DNA from: Rhodospirillaceae bacterium UBA6608
Lineage (GTDB): Bacteria; Pseudomonadota; Alphaproteobacteria; Rhodospirillales_A; Casp-alpha2
Length of the DNA: 24,122 nt
Assembly: GCA_002433335.1 (NCBI GenBank)
Contig: DJHY01000245.1
Location: forward strand, 12,880-37,001
Direction: 5' to 3'
The notes beneath the pieces were generated by a model, which was given only the letters and a program-made list of their open reading frames with translations, was not told where the DNA came from and made no database searches. The translations under genes and the position numbers were made by a program. This document shows positions 1-7,585 of the stretch, piece after piece; within the stretch, counting starts at the first letter, position 1; each line of letters starts with the position of its first letter.

Positions 1-106
1 TGGCCGCGGGCAAAGGCTTCAGGTCGATTTGCGTGCGCCCGGCGGCCAAAAAGGCCCGGGCCCGTTCCATGCGCTGCGCGCGCTTTTGTTCGTTATCGGT
101 CGACAT
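1..106 (-). CDS. N-terminal fragment of an unidentified minus-strand gene
   Basis: An open frame starts at an ATG on the minus strand (complement of 104-106) and runs off the left edge after 35 codons. It begins MSTDNEQKRAQRMERARAFL and continues with a basic, alanine-rich stretch ending near KPLPAA. An AGGA sequence lies about 8 bases upstream of the ATG, which supports the start. It is divergent from rsmB. Too little is present to recognise a family; the charged N-terminus shows no signal peptide or membrane segment. It could be a small conserved alphaproteobacterial protein, but that is a guess. The frame is short, so chance is possible. Confidence 0.45.
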   Translation of the reverse strand, partial: MSTDNEQKRAQRMERARAFLAAGRTQIDLKPLPAA

Positions 107-211
107 GGCCGCATCCTACACCCGCCGACAGCCCGCCGCCAACCCGCCCCTATCGCCCCGAAAGGCGAATATCTCCTTGCCCTGCCGTTCGCCCGCTGGC
201 ATGACCGGGCG

Positions 212-1516
212 ATGAACGAACACACCCCCGATCCCAACCTCGACCCCAGGGCCGCCGCGCTGGACCTGTTGCAGGGCGTCCTGCATCGTAAGCGCGACCT
301 GGACATGGAAATGGCCACCGGCGCCTTCGCCCGGTTGGAAGGTCGGGACCGCGCCTTTGTTCGCAATCTGGTCGCGACGACCCTGCGCCGCCTGGGCCAG
401 ATCGACGCCCTGATCGCCGGTTGCCTGGACCGTCCCCTGCCCAACAATGCGCGCGCCGCCATGGACATTCTCCGCCTGGGGGCCGCGCAACTGCTGTTTA
501 CCGGAACCGCCGACCATGCCGCCATCGACACCTCGGTCGATATGGCCCGCGCCCGCGGCCAGGCTCGATTAAGCGGTTTGGTCAACGCCGTTTTGCGCCG
601 CCTGCAGCGCGAGGGCGAGAGCGCCCGCGACAGCCAGGACGCCGAGCGCCTCAACACCCCCGATTGGCTTTGGGATGCCTGGACCGAGACCTACGGTCCG
701 GAAATCTGCCGCGCCATCGCCGCCGGGCATCTGGCACCGGCGCCGCTCGACATTACCGTGCGGGACGATGCCGCGGGATGGGCCGACCGGCTGGACGGCG
801 TCGCCCTGTCCGATGTCACGGTGCGCCTGCCGATCGGCACGACCGTGCCGGACCTGCCCGGTTTTACCGAAGGGACGTGGTGGGTGCAGGACCGCGCCGC
901 CGCCCTGCCCGCGCGCCTGTTGGGGCCGGTCGCGGGCAAGAACGTGCTGGACCTGTGCGCAGCGCCCGGCGGCAAGACGGCGCAACTGGCCGCCGCGGGG
1001 GCGAAAGTGACTGCGGTTGATCGGTCCGCCAAACGGCTGGAGACGCTGACGCAAAATCTGGAGCGCCTGAACCTGAGCGCCGAGGTCCTAGCCGCCGACG
1101 CCCTGACCTGGGCCCCCGACGCGCCGTTCGACGCCATCCTATTGGACGCGCCCTGTTCGGCCACGGGCACGATCCGCCGCCACCCGGACCTGCCTTACCT
1201 GAAAGGTCCCGGCGACGTCACCAAGTTGGCCGCCCTTCAGGAAAAACTGCTGGCGCGGGCCGCCGACTGGCTGGCCCCCGGCGGCTTGTTGGTGTTCGCG
1301 ACCTGCTCGCTGCAGCCCGAGGAAGGGCCCGAGCGCGTCCGCGCGTTCCTGTCGGAAAGAGGCGACTATGCCTGCGAGCCGATCGATCCGGGCGAATCGG
1401 GCCTGTCGCCCGAGATGATTTCGCCCGAGGGGTGGCTGCGCACGCTGCCCTCGATGGCGGCTCAACACGGCGGCATGGACGGCTTTTTCGCCGCCCGCCT
1501 GCGCCGTATCGCCTGA
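212..1516 (+). CDS. rsmB: 16S rRNA (cytosine967-C5)-methyltransferase RsmB
   Basis: 434 aa. RsmB-type enzymes methylate C5 of a cytosine (967 in E. coli) in 16S rRNA using S-adenosylmethionine, in the cytoplasm. Roughly residues 10-140 look like the NusB-like RNA-binding domain (AALDLLQGVL, FVRNLVATTLRRLGQID). The C-terminal half is the Rossmann methyltransferase with motif I DLCAAPGGKTAQLA, motif IV DAPCSATGTIRRHPDL (Cys315) and motif VI FATCSLQPEE (Cys365). The two cysteines are the pair typical of RNA m5C methyltransferases, with the TCS cysteine expected to be the nucleophile. The frame is open upstream to about position 29, but ATG 212 gives the usual N-terminus and family length. No strong Shine-Dalgarno is visible. 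The heparinase-like gene follows after 28 bp in the same direction. Confidence 0.95.
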   Translation: MNEHTPDPNLDPRAAALDLLQGVLHRKRDLDMEMATGAFARLEGRDRAFVRNLVATTLRRLGQIDALIAGCLDRPLPNNARAAMDILRLGAAQLLFTGTADHAAIDTSVDMARARGQARLSGLVNAVLRRLQREGESARDSQDAERLNTPDWLWDAWTETYGPEICRAIAAGHLAPAPLDITVRDDAAGWADRLDGVALSDVTVRLPIGTTVPDLPGFTEGTWWVQDRAAALPARLLGPVAGKNVLDLCAAPGGKTAQLAAAGAKVTAVDRSAKRLETLTQNLERLNLSAEVLAADALTWAPDAPFDAILLDAPCSATGTIRRHPDLPYLKGPGDVTKLAALQEKLLARAADWLAPGGLLVFATCSLQPEEGPERVRAFLSERGDYACEPIDPGESGLSPEMISPEGWLRTLPSMAAQHGGMDGFFAARLRRIA

Positions 1517-1544
1517 ACCCGCGTTCGGTGGTATTGATCGGGCG

Positions 1545-3122
1545 ATGGTTTTCCGCTTCGCCCGCGACATTTATTTCCGTAGCGACATCTACAACAGGAT
1601 GCTGCGCAAGCAGGCCGCCGTGCGCCTGCATGCGCTGGCGATCGACCCGATCCCCGGCGACGCCACGCGGGGGGCGGCGTTTCTCAACGGCGAAATGATT
1701 TTAGCGGGCCGGCGGCGACCGGTCGGCGCCCATCCCTTCGACGCGGATATAAAAAGCCGTCAGGCAATCGCGGAACTGCATGGCTTTACCTGGCTGCGCG
1801 ATCTGGCGGCATTAAGCGCCCCCACCGCCCGCGAGGGTGCCGCGATGCTGGTTCGCGACTGGCTTAATCATCACGACCGCTGGCATCCCGTGACCTGGGC
1901 GCCCGATATCATCGCCAGCCGGGTACTGGCCTGGATCAGTCATCTCGATCTCGTAACGGAAACGGGCGGCGAGCCCCTTCGCGCCGACATGGCCCAATCG
2001 GCGGCGGCGCAGTTGAAGCATCTGGCCGGGCTTCTCCGCAGTCGCCGCAGTCAGCCGAAAGACGTGCAAACCGTGTTTGCCGTCGGAACCGCAATGATCG
2101 CCGGGGCAGGCGCCCTTCCAGACCGAGAGGCATGGATGGCCTTGGGCCTGGACTGTTTGAAACGTGCGATTTCAAACGGCCTGGGCCCCGACGGCGGGCC
2201 GACCGACCGCTCGCCTGAGGCCGCATTGGATATCCTGGCCCTGTTGGTGCATGCAAAGCGCGCCCTGCGCGGTACCAAGCACCAGGTGCCGGAATTCCTG
2301 GCCGACGCCCTTGCGCGACTGGGTCCGGCCGTCAAGGCAACTCAAATGGGCGACGGCGCGCTGGCCGCTTTCAACGGCGGCGGAAATTCGCAATCACCGA
2401 TGGTTTCCGCGGTGCTCAGCGCCGCCGGGGTCAAGGGCCCGGCCCCGCACAGCCTGCCCGATTGGGGGTTCGAGCGACTGCAGGGCGGACAAACGGTGGT
2501 CGTCGCCGATGCGGGGGCCGCCCATCGCGGCGCACTGAGCTTCGAAATGTCGGCAGGCCGTCACCGCATGGTCGTCAATTGCGGCGCGCACCCGGACGAA
2601 ACCACCGAATGGGCCCGCGTCCTGCGCGCCACCGCCGCCCATTCGACCCTAACCATCAACGATACCGACGCCCTGCCGATGGATGGCGCGCGCCGGGCCG
2701 AACTGGGCCTGACCGTGCGCCGCAACGAGCGCGAGGGCAGCTCGCTCGTGCAATTGGGGCACGAAGGCTACCGCAAGGCCTTCGGCATCGTTCACAATCG
2801 CGATCTCTATCTGTCCGAGGCGGGAGACGATTTTCGCGGCAAGGATTCCCTGGTCGGCGGGGCCGGAGCGTTCAGCCTGCGATTTCATCTGCATCCCGAT
2901 GTCGGCGCGATGGGACTGGAAGGCGGCGATGCCGTGCTGCTGAAACTGCCGGGCGGCAAAGGCTGGCGGTTCCGTTGTTCCGGGGCGCGGCCGGTGCTGG
3001 AGGAAAGCGTCTATCTGGGCGACCCACTTCACCCCCGCCGCAGCCAGCAAATCGTCCTGCGCGGCGATCATCACCAACCCGAAACGACCATCCGTTGGTC
3101 GTTTCTGCGGGAAGGCGCATGA
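1545..3122 (+). CDS. Heparinase II/III family protein
   Basis: 525 aa. The protein has the organisation of bacterial heparinase II/III-like proteins: an alpha-helical N-terminal half (about 60-300, HGFTWLRDLAAL, RDWLNHHDRWHPVTWAPDII) and a beta-rich C-terminal half (about 315-520) with the conserved block around AHRGALSFEMSAGRHRMVVN and NCGAHP. Characterised members are polysaccharide lyases, but the alphaproteobacterial type beside rsmB has no assigned substrate, so lyase activity is inferred. No signal peptide is evident. The start at ATG 1545 is 28 bp after rsmB; ATG 1599 is an in-frame alternative. From general knowledge this gene commonly lies between rsmB and purH in alphaproteobacteria; here glycan genes follow instead. 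Confidence 0.85.
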   Translation: MVFRFARDIYFRSDIYNRMLRKQAAVRLHALAIDPIPGDATRGAAFLNGEMILAGRRRPVGAHPFDADIKSRQAIAELHGFTWLRDLAALSAPTAREGAAMLVRDWLNHHDRWHPVTWAPDIIASRVLAWISHLDLVTETGGEPLRADMAQSAAAQLKHLAGLLRSRRSQPKDVQTVFAVGTAMIAGAGALPDREAWMALGLDCLKRAISNGLGPDGGPTDRSPEAALDILALLVHAKRALRGTKHQVPEFLADALARLGPAVKATQMGDGALAAFNGGGNSQSPMVSAVLSAAGVKGPAPHSLPDWGFERLQGGQTVVVADAGAAHRGALSFEMSAGRHRMVVNCGAHPDETTEWARVLRATAAHSTLTINDTDALPMDGARRAELGLTVRRNEREGSSLVQLGHEGYRKAFGIVHNRDLYLSEAGDDFRGKDSLVGGAGAFSLRFHLHPDVGAMGLEGGDAVLLKLPGGKGWRFRCSGARPVLEESVYLGDPLHPRRSQQIVLRGDHHQPETTIRWSFLREGA

Positions 3123-3204
3123 TCGGCCCGGCCCGGCAGTGGACCGCCCCGCATGCATCTGCTATCAGCGGAGCCCAGCCGGAACGAACGGACCCGCCAC
3201 GCGG

Positions 3205-4461
3205 ATGACCCAACCCCAACGCCCCGACACCCTGCTCCGCGATTTAACGGCCATCACGTTGGGCCTGACCGTGCCTGCGATGGTCTCAGGCCGCGCCGTT
3301 TTGCAGGGATTGGCCGCAGCGGCATTGCTGATGGCCTTGTGGCTGGCTTGGCGCGACCCGCAGATCAGAGCCTCGTTCGGATCCGCCGTAAAAAGCCGCT
3401 TCGGTTATGTCGTGCTGTTCGCCTTTGCCGCGATGGCCGCAAGCATTCCAACGTCGCTCGACCCCATGCGGTCCTTCGAAGCCTGGGCCCGCACCTTGGG
3501 ATATATCGGCGGGTGCACGTTGTTCTGGGCATTTCTGTACAACGATCTCCGGGCGCAGGTGTTTTTCCGCCGCACGTTCCTGATTGCCATCCTGGTCGGG
3601 ACCGGCGCCGTCGCGATCGGTCAGTTGGGCTGGGAATTTCCTTATCGTTTGTTGCGCGGCGATTTTGTCCCATGGGCGACCATTTGGGCGTTCATCACGG
3701 CAAAAGGCTTCGCCGCCGCGCTAGCCTGTTGCGTGCCGCTGTCCCTTTGGATCGCCATCAAGGAACCGGGGAGTTGGCGGGCCGCCGCCGTTTGCGCCGC
3801 CTTGCTACAAATCGGCTTGACCATCACGACGGCCAACAAATCGGCCTGGGGCGGATTTCTTGCGATGATCTTGGCAGTTGGAATATCCATGGCCTTTCGC
3901 GGCAACCGCAAAACCCTCATCGCCTGGGCTTTCGGCGGCATTGCCGCCACAACCGTCATTCTGACCCTGGTGTACGAATTGCCCGATGAGCCGCCGGCGC
4001 CAGCCGTCTGGGACTGGATGCCGCCTCAATTGGTCGATACGCATCGGCAGCAAATCTGGCACTTCACGGCTGAAAAAATCGCCGAAGCCCCGTGGCTTGG
4101 CTACGGCATGAACAGCATCGATCGCGTGCCCGGAGCGAAAAAAATTCTCCCGGGCTATGTCGTCGAAGCCCTCCCATCGCATCCCCACAATTGGATGCTC
4201 GAAATCCTCGGAGAGACCGGAGTTGTCGGTTTCGTTCCCGTGCTGATCGCGGTCTTTTGGCTAGCTGGACGATGCCTTCTCAGATTCGTCCGCAACCGCA
4301 ACGTTAACGCCCTGGCGCAGTTAGGGCTCAGCGCCGTGTTCTGGGGGTCGTCGTTGTTCAATTTTTCGATCTGGTCGACCTGGTGGCTGGTCACCTATTT
4401 CTTGTTCATGGCCGCGATCGGCGCCAACGGGCCAGAGCGCGACGCGGAAGACAGGCGTTAA
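3205..4461 (+). CDS. O-antigen ligase / Wzy-type polymerase-like membrane protein
   Basis: 418 aa integral membrane protein with about ten hydrophobic segments spread through its length. The large periplasmic loop (about residues 260-330) is followed by SHPHNWMLEILGETGVVGFV, the His-Asn...Glu...Glu-Thr-Gly pattern typical of the Wzy_C/O-antigen ligase family. Such proteins join undecaprenyl-linked glycan to lipid A core (WaaL), polymerise repeat units (Wzy) or transfer glycan to protein; the sequence alone does not separate these. ATG 3205 places the first hydrophobic segment about 20 residues in; a GTG at 3139 would add 22 residues with no better ribosome binding site. Its TAA overlaps the TAA of the convergent glycosyltransferase gene in a shared TTAA. 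Confidence 0.82.
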   Translation: MTQPQRPDTLLRDLTAITLGLTVPAMVSGRAVLQGLAAAALLMALWLAWRDPQIRASFGSAVKSRFGYVVLFAFAAMAASIPTSLDPMRSFEAWARTLGYIGGCTLFWAFLYNDLRAQVFFRRTFLIAILVGTGAVAIGQLGWEFPYRLLRGDFVPWATIWAFITAKGFAAALACCVPLSLWIAIKEPGSWRAAAVCAALLQIGLTITTANKSAWGGFLAMILAVGISMAFRGNRKTLIAWAFGGIAATTVILTLVYELPDEPPAPAVWDWMPPQLVDTHRQQIWHFTAEKIAEAPWLGYGMNSIDRVPGAKKILPGYVVEALPSHPHNWMLEILGETGVVGFVPVLIAVFWLAGRCLLRFVRNRNVNALAQLGLSAVFWGSSLFNFSIWSTWWLVTYFLFMAAIGANGPERDAEDRR

Positions 4462-6092
4462 TCGGCCACCTTCAGCCGCGCAACCCGGGGCGGATACTCG
4501 TCACTCCGCCACGCTCCGATCACCCTGCCGCGAAAGCGTGTCGAGGCCACGGGCGCTTTTTCGTTTTCCAGGGTTTCATGCAATGCCACGATCAAAGCCT
4601 TGGGATGATTTTTTAACCAAACGTCGAGCGCGACCGGGCCGTCGACGACCCCGAAAGGTTCGGTAAGTCGACCGAGAAAATGGAACTGGCCGTGATATTT
4701 CCCAAACGTAACGAAAGCGTACCCATCACCTTCATATCGCTTCAACGTTTCTGAAAACGATCGAAAATCATGAGATTCGAGCATCATCGGCCGAAACGTC
4801 ACATGCACGGCAATCACCGCAGCGACGGATAGGCCTGCCATCGCCGAGACCCGCCGGAACACCCCGCCGCCGTTGCGCCATAAGAACCCGCCGATAAACA
4901 GGACCAAACCGGCCAACGGCCAGAGTTGCGCATCTCCCGCCGAGGTTGCCCAAGACGGCTTCAGGTCGAAATGAAATGCCGCCGCGATTGCGGCCGCGAC
5001 CGCAAAAAACAGCCCCGCGGGAATAATCCTGTCGAGTGGTCGCCAGAAGCAGCTTTCCGTCTCCGCCGTTGCACGCAACAAAGCGAACGCCAACAACAGC
5101 CCAAGTGCGGGAATTTCGGGCACGAGATAGTGGGGCTGTTTGCCGCTTATGGCTGAGAACACCAGGAAGCCGCCCGCGAACCAGATCAAGCAAATCCGGA
5201 CCCCGGCATCGCCAAGTTCACCTTTCCGCCGCCAGACGGCCCGCCAAGCCGCAGGCCAGATCATCCAGGGCAACAGCATCCCAGGCAAAATCGCGGCGAA
5301 CCACCAAAACGGCCGACCGTGGGCGAACGAGTTAACCATTCGTCCCGCTGACTGCCCCCACAGAATGGCGTTCCGATACTCCTCTCCTCCGGCCGATGCC
5401 GCCGGCAGAGCCCAAGCCAAACCAATCGCCGCACCCACCAGCACGCCTGCGACAATACCACCGTACCACTGGGCCCAGCCCCCCGTGTAATCAAGGCGGC
5501 GCGCCCAGACCGGTGCGGCCAAAGCGACAGGCAAGAGGTGGACGAGAATAGCCGGGCCCTTGCCCAAAATCCCCAGCCCGATTGATGCGGCGAAGAGCGA
5601 AAACCCCATCAGCGCCCGGCCGCGCGCCGCCAGGACGATGCCGCACAGGCCGCTCAGGGCGAACATCGCGTGCAACATGTCGAACATCGTCATGGTCGTA
5701 AACAACGTCCAGAACAGAGCGCCGAGGACCAACATCGCAGCCGTCTGACCGACCATGGGCAAGTTCGGCCAAAGCATCTTTCCAAGACGGATCGTCAGCA
5801 ACAAAGATGCCAGGCCCGCGATCGGCGCCACCAAGCGAGGCCACCAGTCATTGACCCCGAACAGCGCCCAACCAACGTGCATTCCCCAGAAAAGAAGAGG
5901 GGGTTTGTGGCTATACGGCTCCCCATTCAAGTACGGCACAAGAAAGTCGCCACGTCGCCACATTTCCCAGGCAACGGCGAGATAGCGGGTCTCGTCCATG
6001 GGCAATAAGGGGCGCGCCGCAATCGTCACGGCCGCCAACAGCCCGAACAAGGCGACGGGAACACACCAAGAGTTTCGATTATTGATCATCAC
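4458..6092 (-). CDS. ArnT-like GT-C family glycosyltransferase (PMT_2/GT39/GT83 type)
   Basis: 544 aa polytopic membrane protein. After an N-terminal hydrophobic helix it carries PMDETRYLAVAWEMWRRGDF (Asp33-Glu34), the first-periplasmic-loop motif of ArnT/PMT-type glycosyltransferases, followed by YLNGEPYSHKPPLLFW, which is also typical. About a dozen hydrophobic segments follow, then a soluble C-terminal domain of roughly 100 residues. Family members transfer a sugar from a polyprenyl-phosphate donor to lipid A, protein or glycan on the periplasmic side. Substrate here is unknown. Two consecutive ATG codons (6092 and 6089) are possible starts. The gene is divergent from the winged-helix regulator at 6271, so it has its own promoter somewhere in 6093-6220, where I could not identify a convincing one. 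Confidence 0.85.
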   Translation of the reverse strand: MMINNRNSWCVPVALFGLLAAVTIAARPLLPMDETRYLAVAWEMWRRGDFLVPYLNGEPYSHKPPLLFWGMHVGWALFGVNDWWPRLVAPIAGLASLLLTIRLGKMLWPNLPMVGQTAAMLVLGALFWTLFTTMTMFDMLHAMFALSGLCGIVLAARGRALMGFSLFAASIGLGILGKGPAILVHLLPVALAAPVWARRLDYTGGWAQWYGGIVAGVLVGAAIGLAWALPAASAGGEEYRNAILWGQSAGRMVNSFAHGRPFWWFAAILPGMLLPWMIWPAAWRAVWRRKGELGDAGVRICLIWFAGGFLVFSAISGKQPHYLVPEIPALGLLLAFALLRATAETESCFWRPLDRIIPAGLFFAVAAAIAAAFHFDLKPSWATSAGDAQLWPLAGLVLFIGGFLWRNGGGVFRRVSAMAGLSVAAVIAVHVTFRPMMLESHDFRSFSETLKRYEGDGYAFVTFGKYHGQFHFLGRLTEPFGVVDGPVALDVWLKNHPKALIVALHETLENEKAPVASTRFRGRVIGAWRSDEYPPRVARLKVAD

Positions 6093-6218
6093 CGCGTTCT
6101 CTTAGCCGATAATCGGCACCAATGCCACCGGGGCATCGCGCCGCGATCAATGCCGCACGCTCATCTTTGGGAGTCTCGAATCCCCCCAGCTTTTCAATTG
6201 TTTGCAGTCGCAGAGAGC

Positions 6219-6246
6219 TTGACGTTCATGGCGTGAACGCTATAAG
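6219..6246 (+). promoter_or_regulatory. Sigma70-like promoter of the regulatory module
   Basis: TTGACG (6219-6224) and TATAAG (6241-6246) are separated by 16 bp, a good sigma70-type match. The expected transcription start, near 6253, is just upstream of the GGAGG ribosome binding site at 6261-6265. Both hexamers touch or overlap the perfect inverted repeat at 6224-6260, so a protein bound there would block RNA polymerase. Read directly from sequence; activity is inferred. Confidence 0.65.
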
Positions 6247-6260
6247 TTCACGCCATGAAC
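6224..6260. promoter_or_regulatory. Perfect 15-bp inverted repeat, likely operator
   Basis: GTTCATGGCGTGAAC (6224-6238), a 7-bp spacer GCTATAA, then its exact reverse complement GTTCACGCCATGAAC (6246-6260). Each arm is itself a partial palindrome (GTTCA-N5-TGAAC). It sits on the promoter and ends one base before the GGAGG of the winged-helix gene, which fits autoregulation by that protein binding as a dimer or as two dimers. In the RNA the second arm would lie near the 5' end, so an RNA role for the whole repeat is less likely. Confidence 0.75.
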
Positions 6261-6270
6261 GGAGGTGCTC

Positions 6271-6966
6271 GTGACTGACGGCAAGTTCGATTTGGCGAAC
6301 CGCGCACGGTCCGCGGAAACCACGCTTGATCTTTTGGGCGCCGTGGCCGAGGACGGCCACGTTTCTCAACGGAATCTCGCCGACCGTCTCGGCATTGCGC
6401 TGGGGCTTACCAACGCCGTGCTGAAACGCTGCTTGAAGAAGGGTTTGTTGAAAATTCAACAGGTCCCGGCTCGGAGATACGCCTACTATCTGACACCCAA
6501 GGGTTTCGCAGAGAAAAGCCGCCTCACCGCAGAATACTTGAGCACGTCCCTGCAATTTTACCGGTCCGCTCGCCAGGAATACACGGAGCTATTCCAGTAT
6601 TGCGAAACCCGCGGCTGGAACGAGGTTCTTTTGGTCGGCGCCACGGAATTGGCGGAGATTGCGTCTCTCGCCGCTCATGGCGCCAACGTCTCAGTCATCG
6701 GCATTCTCGATCCGGGCCGCAACGAGGCCTCGTTCTGCGGGCTGCCCGTCTGGCAGGCCCTCAAAGAAAGACCCCATGCCGTCATTCTTGCGGACACTAC
6801 CGATCCGCAAGGCGCGTACGAGCAGTTGATTCGGGAATTGCCGGCCGAACGCGTCCTGACGCCCCGCCTCATGCGGGTGACCACGGCACCTCAAGAAGGC
6901 GACCGCATAGCGGCCCCTGCCGTCACCACTGTCGCCACCGCCGATGATGAGGGCAACCGCGAATGA
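6271..6966 (+). CDS. Winged-helix transcriptional regulator with C-terminal Rossmann-like domain
   Basis: 231 aa. Residues about 12-75 form a winged helix-turn-helix like that of the MarR-type EPS-associated regulators (ETTLDLLGAVAEDGHVSQRN, then LADRLGIALGLTNAVLKRCL and a YAYYLTPKG wing). The second half (about 110-200: EVLLVGATELAEIASLAAHG, VSVIGILDPGR, FCGLPVWQAL) reads as a Rossmann-like beta-alpha fold resembling the N-terminal nucleotide-sugar-binding domain of NeuD/PglD acyltransferases; this is by-eye similarity. GTG 6271 is chosen because GGAGG at 6261-6265 is 5 bases upstream; GTG 6265 overlaps that site. The stop overlaps the next start (ATGA). Position and the overlapping operator suggest an autoregulator of the glycan operon that may sense a sugar metabolite. 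Confidence 0.8.
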   Translation: MTDGKFDLANRARSAETTLDLLGAVAEDGHVSQRNLADRLGIALGLTNAVLKRCLKKGLLKIQQVPARRYAYYLTPKGFAEKSRLTAEYLSTSLQFYRSARQEYTELFQYCETRGWNEVLLVGATELAEIASLAAHGANVSVIGILDPGRNEASFCGLPVWQALKERPHAVILADTTDPQGAYEQLIRELPAERVLTPRLMRVTTAPQEGDRIAAPAVTTVATADDEGNRE

Positions 6967-7454
6967 ATTGGTATGTGGTCTATACCCAGGCGCAGAAAGA
7001 AATCATCGCGGCGCAGAACCTGACGAACCAGGGTTTTGAATGCTATCTGCCGCGCTATCGCAAACAGTGCCGCCACGCGAGACGGACCTATACCGTCATG
7101 GCGCCCCTGTTCCCGCGGTACCTGTTCGTTCGAATGGATCCGCAGGCACAGCGTTGGCGCGCGATCAACGGAACCATCGGCGTCAACTATCTACTTTGCG
7201 AAGGCATCAACCCGATGCCGATTGATGACGAAATTATCGCCGCCATCCTCAGCCAGGAAGAAGACGGCGTCGTCCAGGTCGCGGCACCTGGCTTCAAAAA
7301 GGGCCAGAAACTCTGCGTCACCGAGGGGCCTTTGGCCGATTTGGTGGGCATGTTCGAATGTATCGACGACAACCAACGGGTCGTTTTGCTGCTCGAGTTC
7401 ATGGGACGGACGGTTCGCACCCAACTGCCAAGCCACGCTGTCACCGCGGCCTGA
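6963..7454 (+). CDS. NusG-like (RfaH/UpxY-type) transcription antitermination protein
   Basis: 163 aa. The N-terminal NGN domain (about 1-100) starts MNWYVVYTQAQKEIIAAQNL and contains GFECYLPRYRK and APLFPRYLFVRMDP, the signature of specialised NusG paralogues. A C-terminal KOW-like domain (about 105-155: FKKGQKLCVTEGPLADLVGM, RVVLLLEFMGR) would contact the ribosome or Rho-related partners. Specialised NusG proteins bind RNA polymerase at a specific element in polysaccharide operons and suppress premature termination. The ATG overlaps the TGA of the winged-helix gene, so the two are translationally coupled. The hairpin with the ops-like sequence lies 45 bp downstream, directly before the biosynthetic operon, which supports a cis-acting recruitment role. 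Confidence 0.88.
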   Translation: MNWYVVYTQAQKEIIAAQNLTNQGFECYLPRYRKQCRHARRTYTVMAPLFPRYLFVRMDPQAQRWRAINGTIGVNYLLCEGINPMPIDDEIIAAILSQEEDGVVQVAAPGFKKGQKLCVTEGPLADLVGMFECIDDNQRVVLLLEFMGRTVRTQLPSHAVTAA

Positions 7455-7498
7455 ACCCGTCCGGCGGACTTTTGCGCGCCGGGCGAAAGTTTTCGTTA

Positions 7499-7540
7499 CT
7501 ACCGCACTCCGCGTGACCGTCGTCACCCGGAGTGCGGTAG
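7499..7540 (+). promoter_or_regulatory. Large leader hairpin downstream of the NusG paralogue gene
   Basis: A perfect 13-bp inverted repeat, CTACCGCACTCCG (7499-7511) and CGGAGTGCGGTAG (7528-7540), encloses a second stem GTGAC (7513-7517)/GTCAC (7522-7526) closed by the tetraloop CGTC. Only a C-C mismatch separates the stems, giving about 18 paired bases. No T-run follows (CTTGAGAAAATTG), so it is not a standard intrinsic terminator. It lies between the antiterminator gene and the first biosynthetic gene and its right arm contains the ops-like core. A leader control element is the best reading; a protein-binding DNA palindrome is the alternative. Confidence 0.7.
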
Positions 7541-7544
7541 CTTG
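7534..7544 (+). promoter_or_regulatory. ops-like element (GCGGTAGC core)
   Basis: GCGGTAGCTTG matches 10 of the last 11 bases of the enterobacterial RfaH recruitment site GGCGGTAGCGTG; the preceding base is T instead of G. It is on the coding strand, 41 bp ahead of the aminotransferase start and immediately after a NusG-paralogue gene, as expected for an operon polarity suppressor. The match is seen directly; the function is inferred. Chance is the main alternative, since an exact 8-mer is not rare in a whole genome, but this placement is specific. Confidence 0.5.
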
Positions 7545-7585
7545 AGAAAATTGCACCGCGCTTTTCCATCACTAGAGATCCGGTC

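Noticed and set aside
19..657. Long minus-strand open frame opposite rsmB
   Set aside because: Arg/Ala/Pro-rich translation typical of an antisense shadow of a high-GC gene; no domain visible.
3119..3208. Short frame starting ATGA on the heparinase stop codon (29 codons)
   Set aside because: Too short, no recognisable sequence, and it overlaps the start of the O-antigen ligase gene; likely chance.
6108..6120. Palindrome GCCGATAATCGGC upstream of the ArnT-like gene
   Set aside because: Six-base arms are common at this GC content and no matching promoter hexamers were found beside it.
6255..6270. ATG at 6255 as start of the regulator
   Set aside because: It is out of frame with the winged-helix protein; GTG 6271 has a well-placed GGAGG.
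7499..7545. Hairpin as an intrinsic terminator
   Set aside because: No T-run follows on either strand, and the downstream genes have no clearly stronger promoter of their own.
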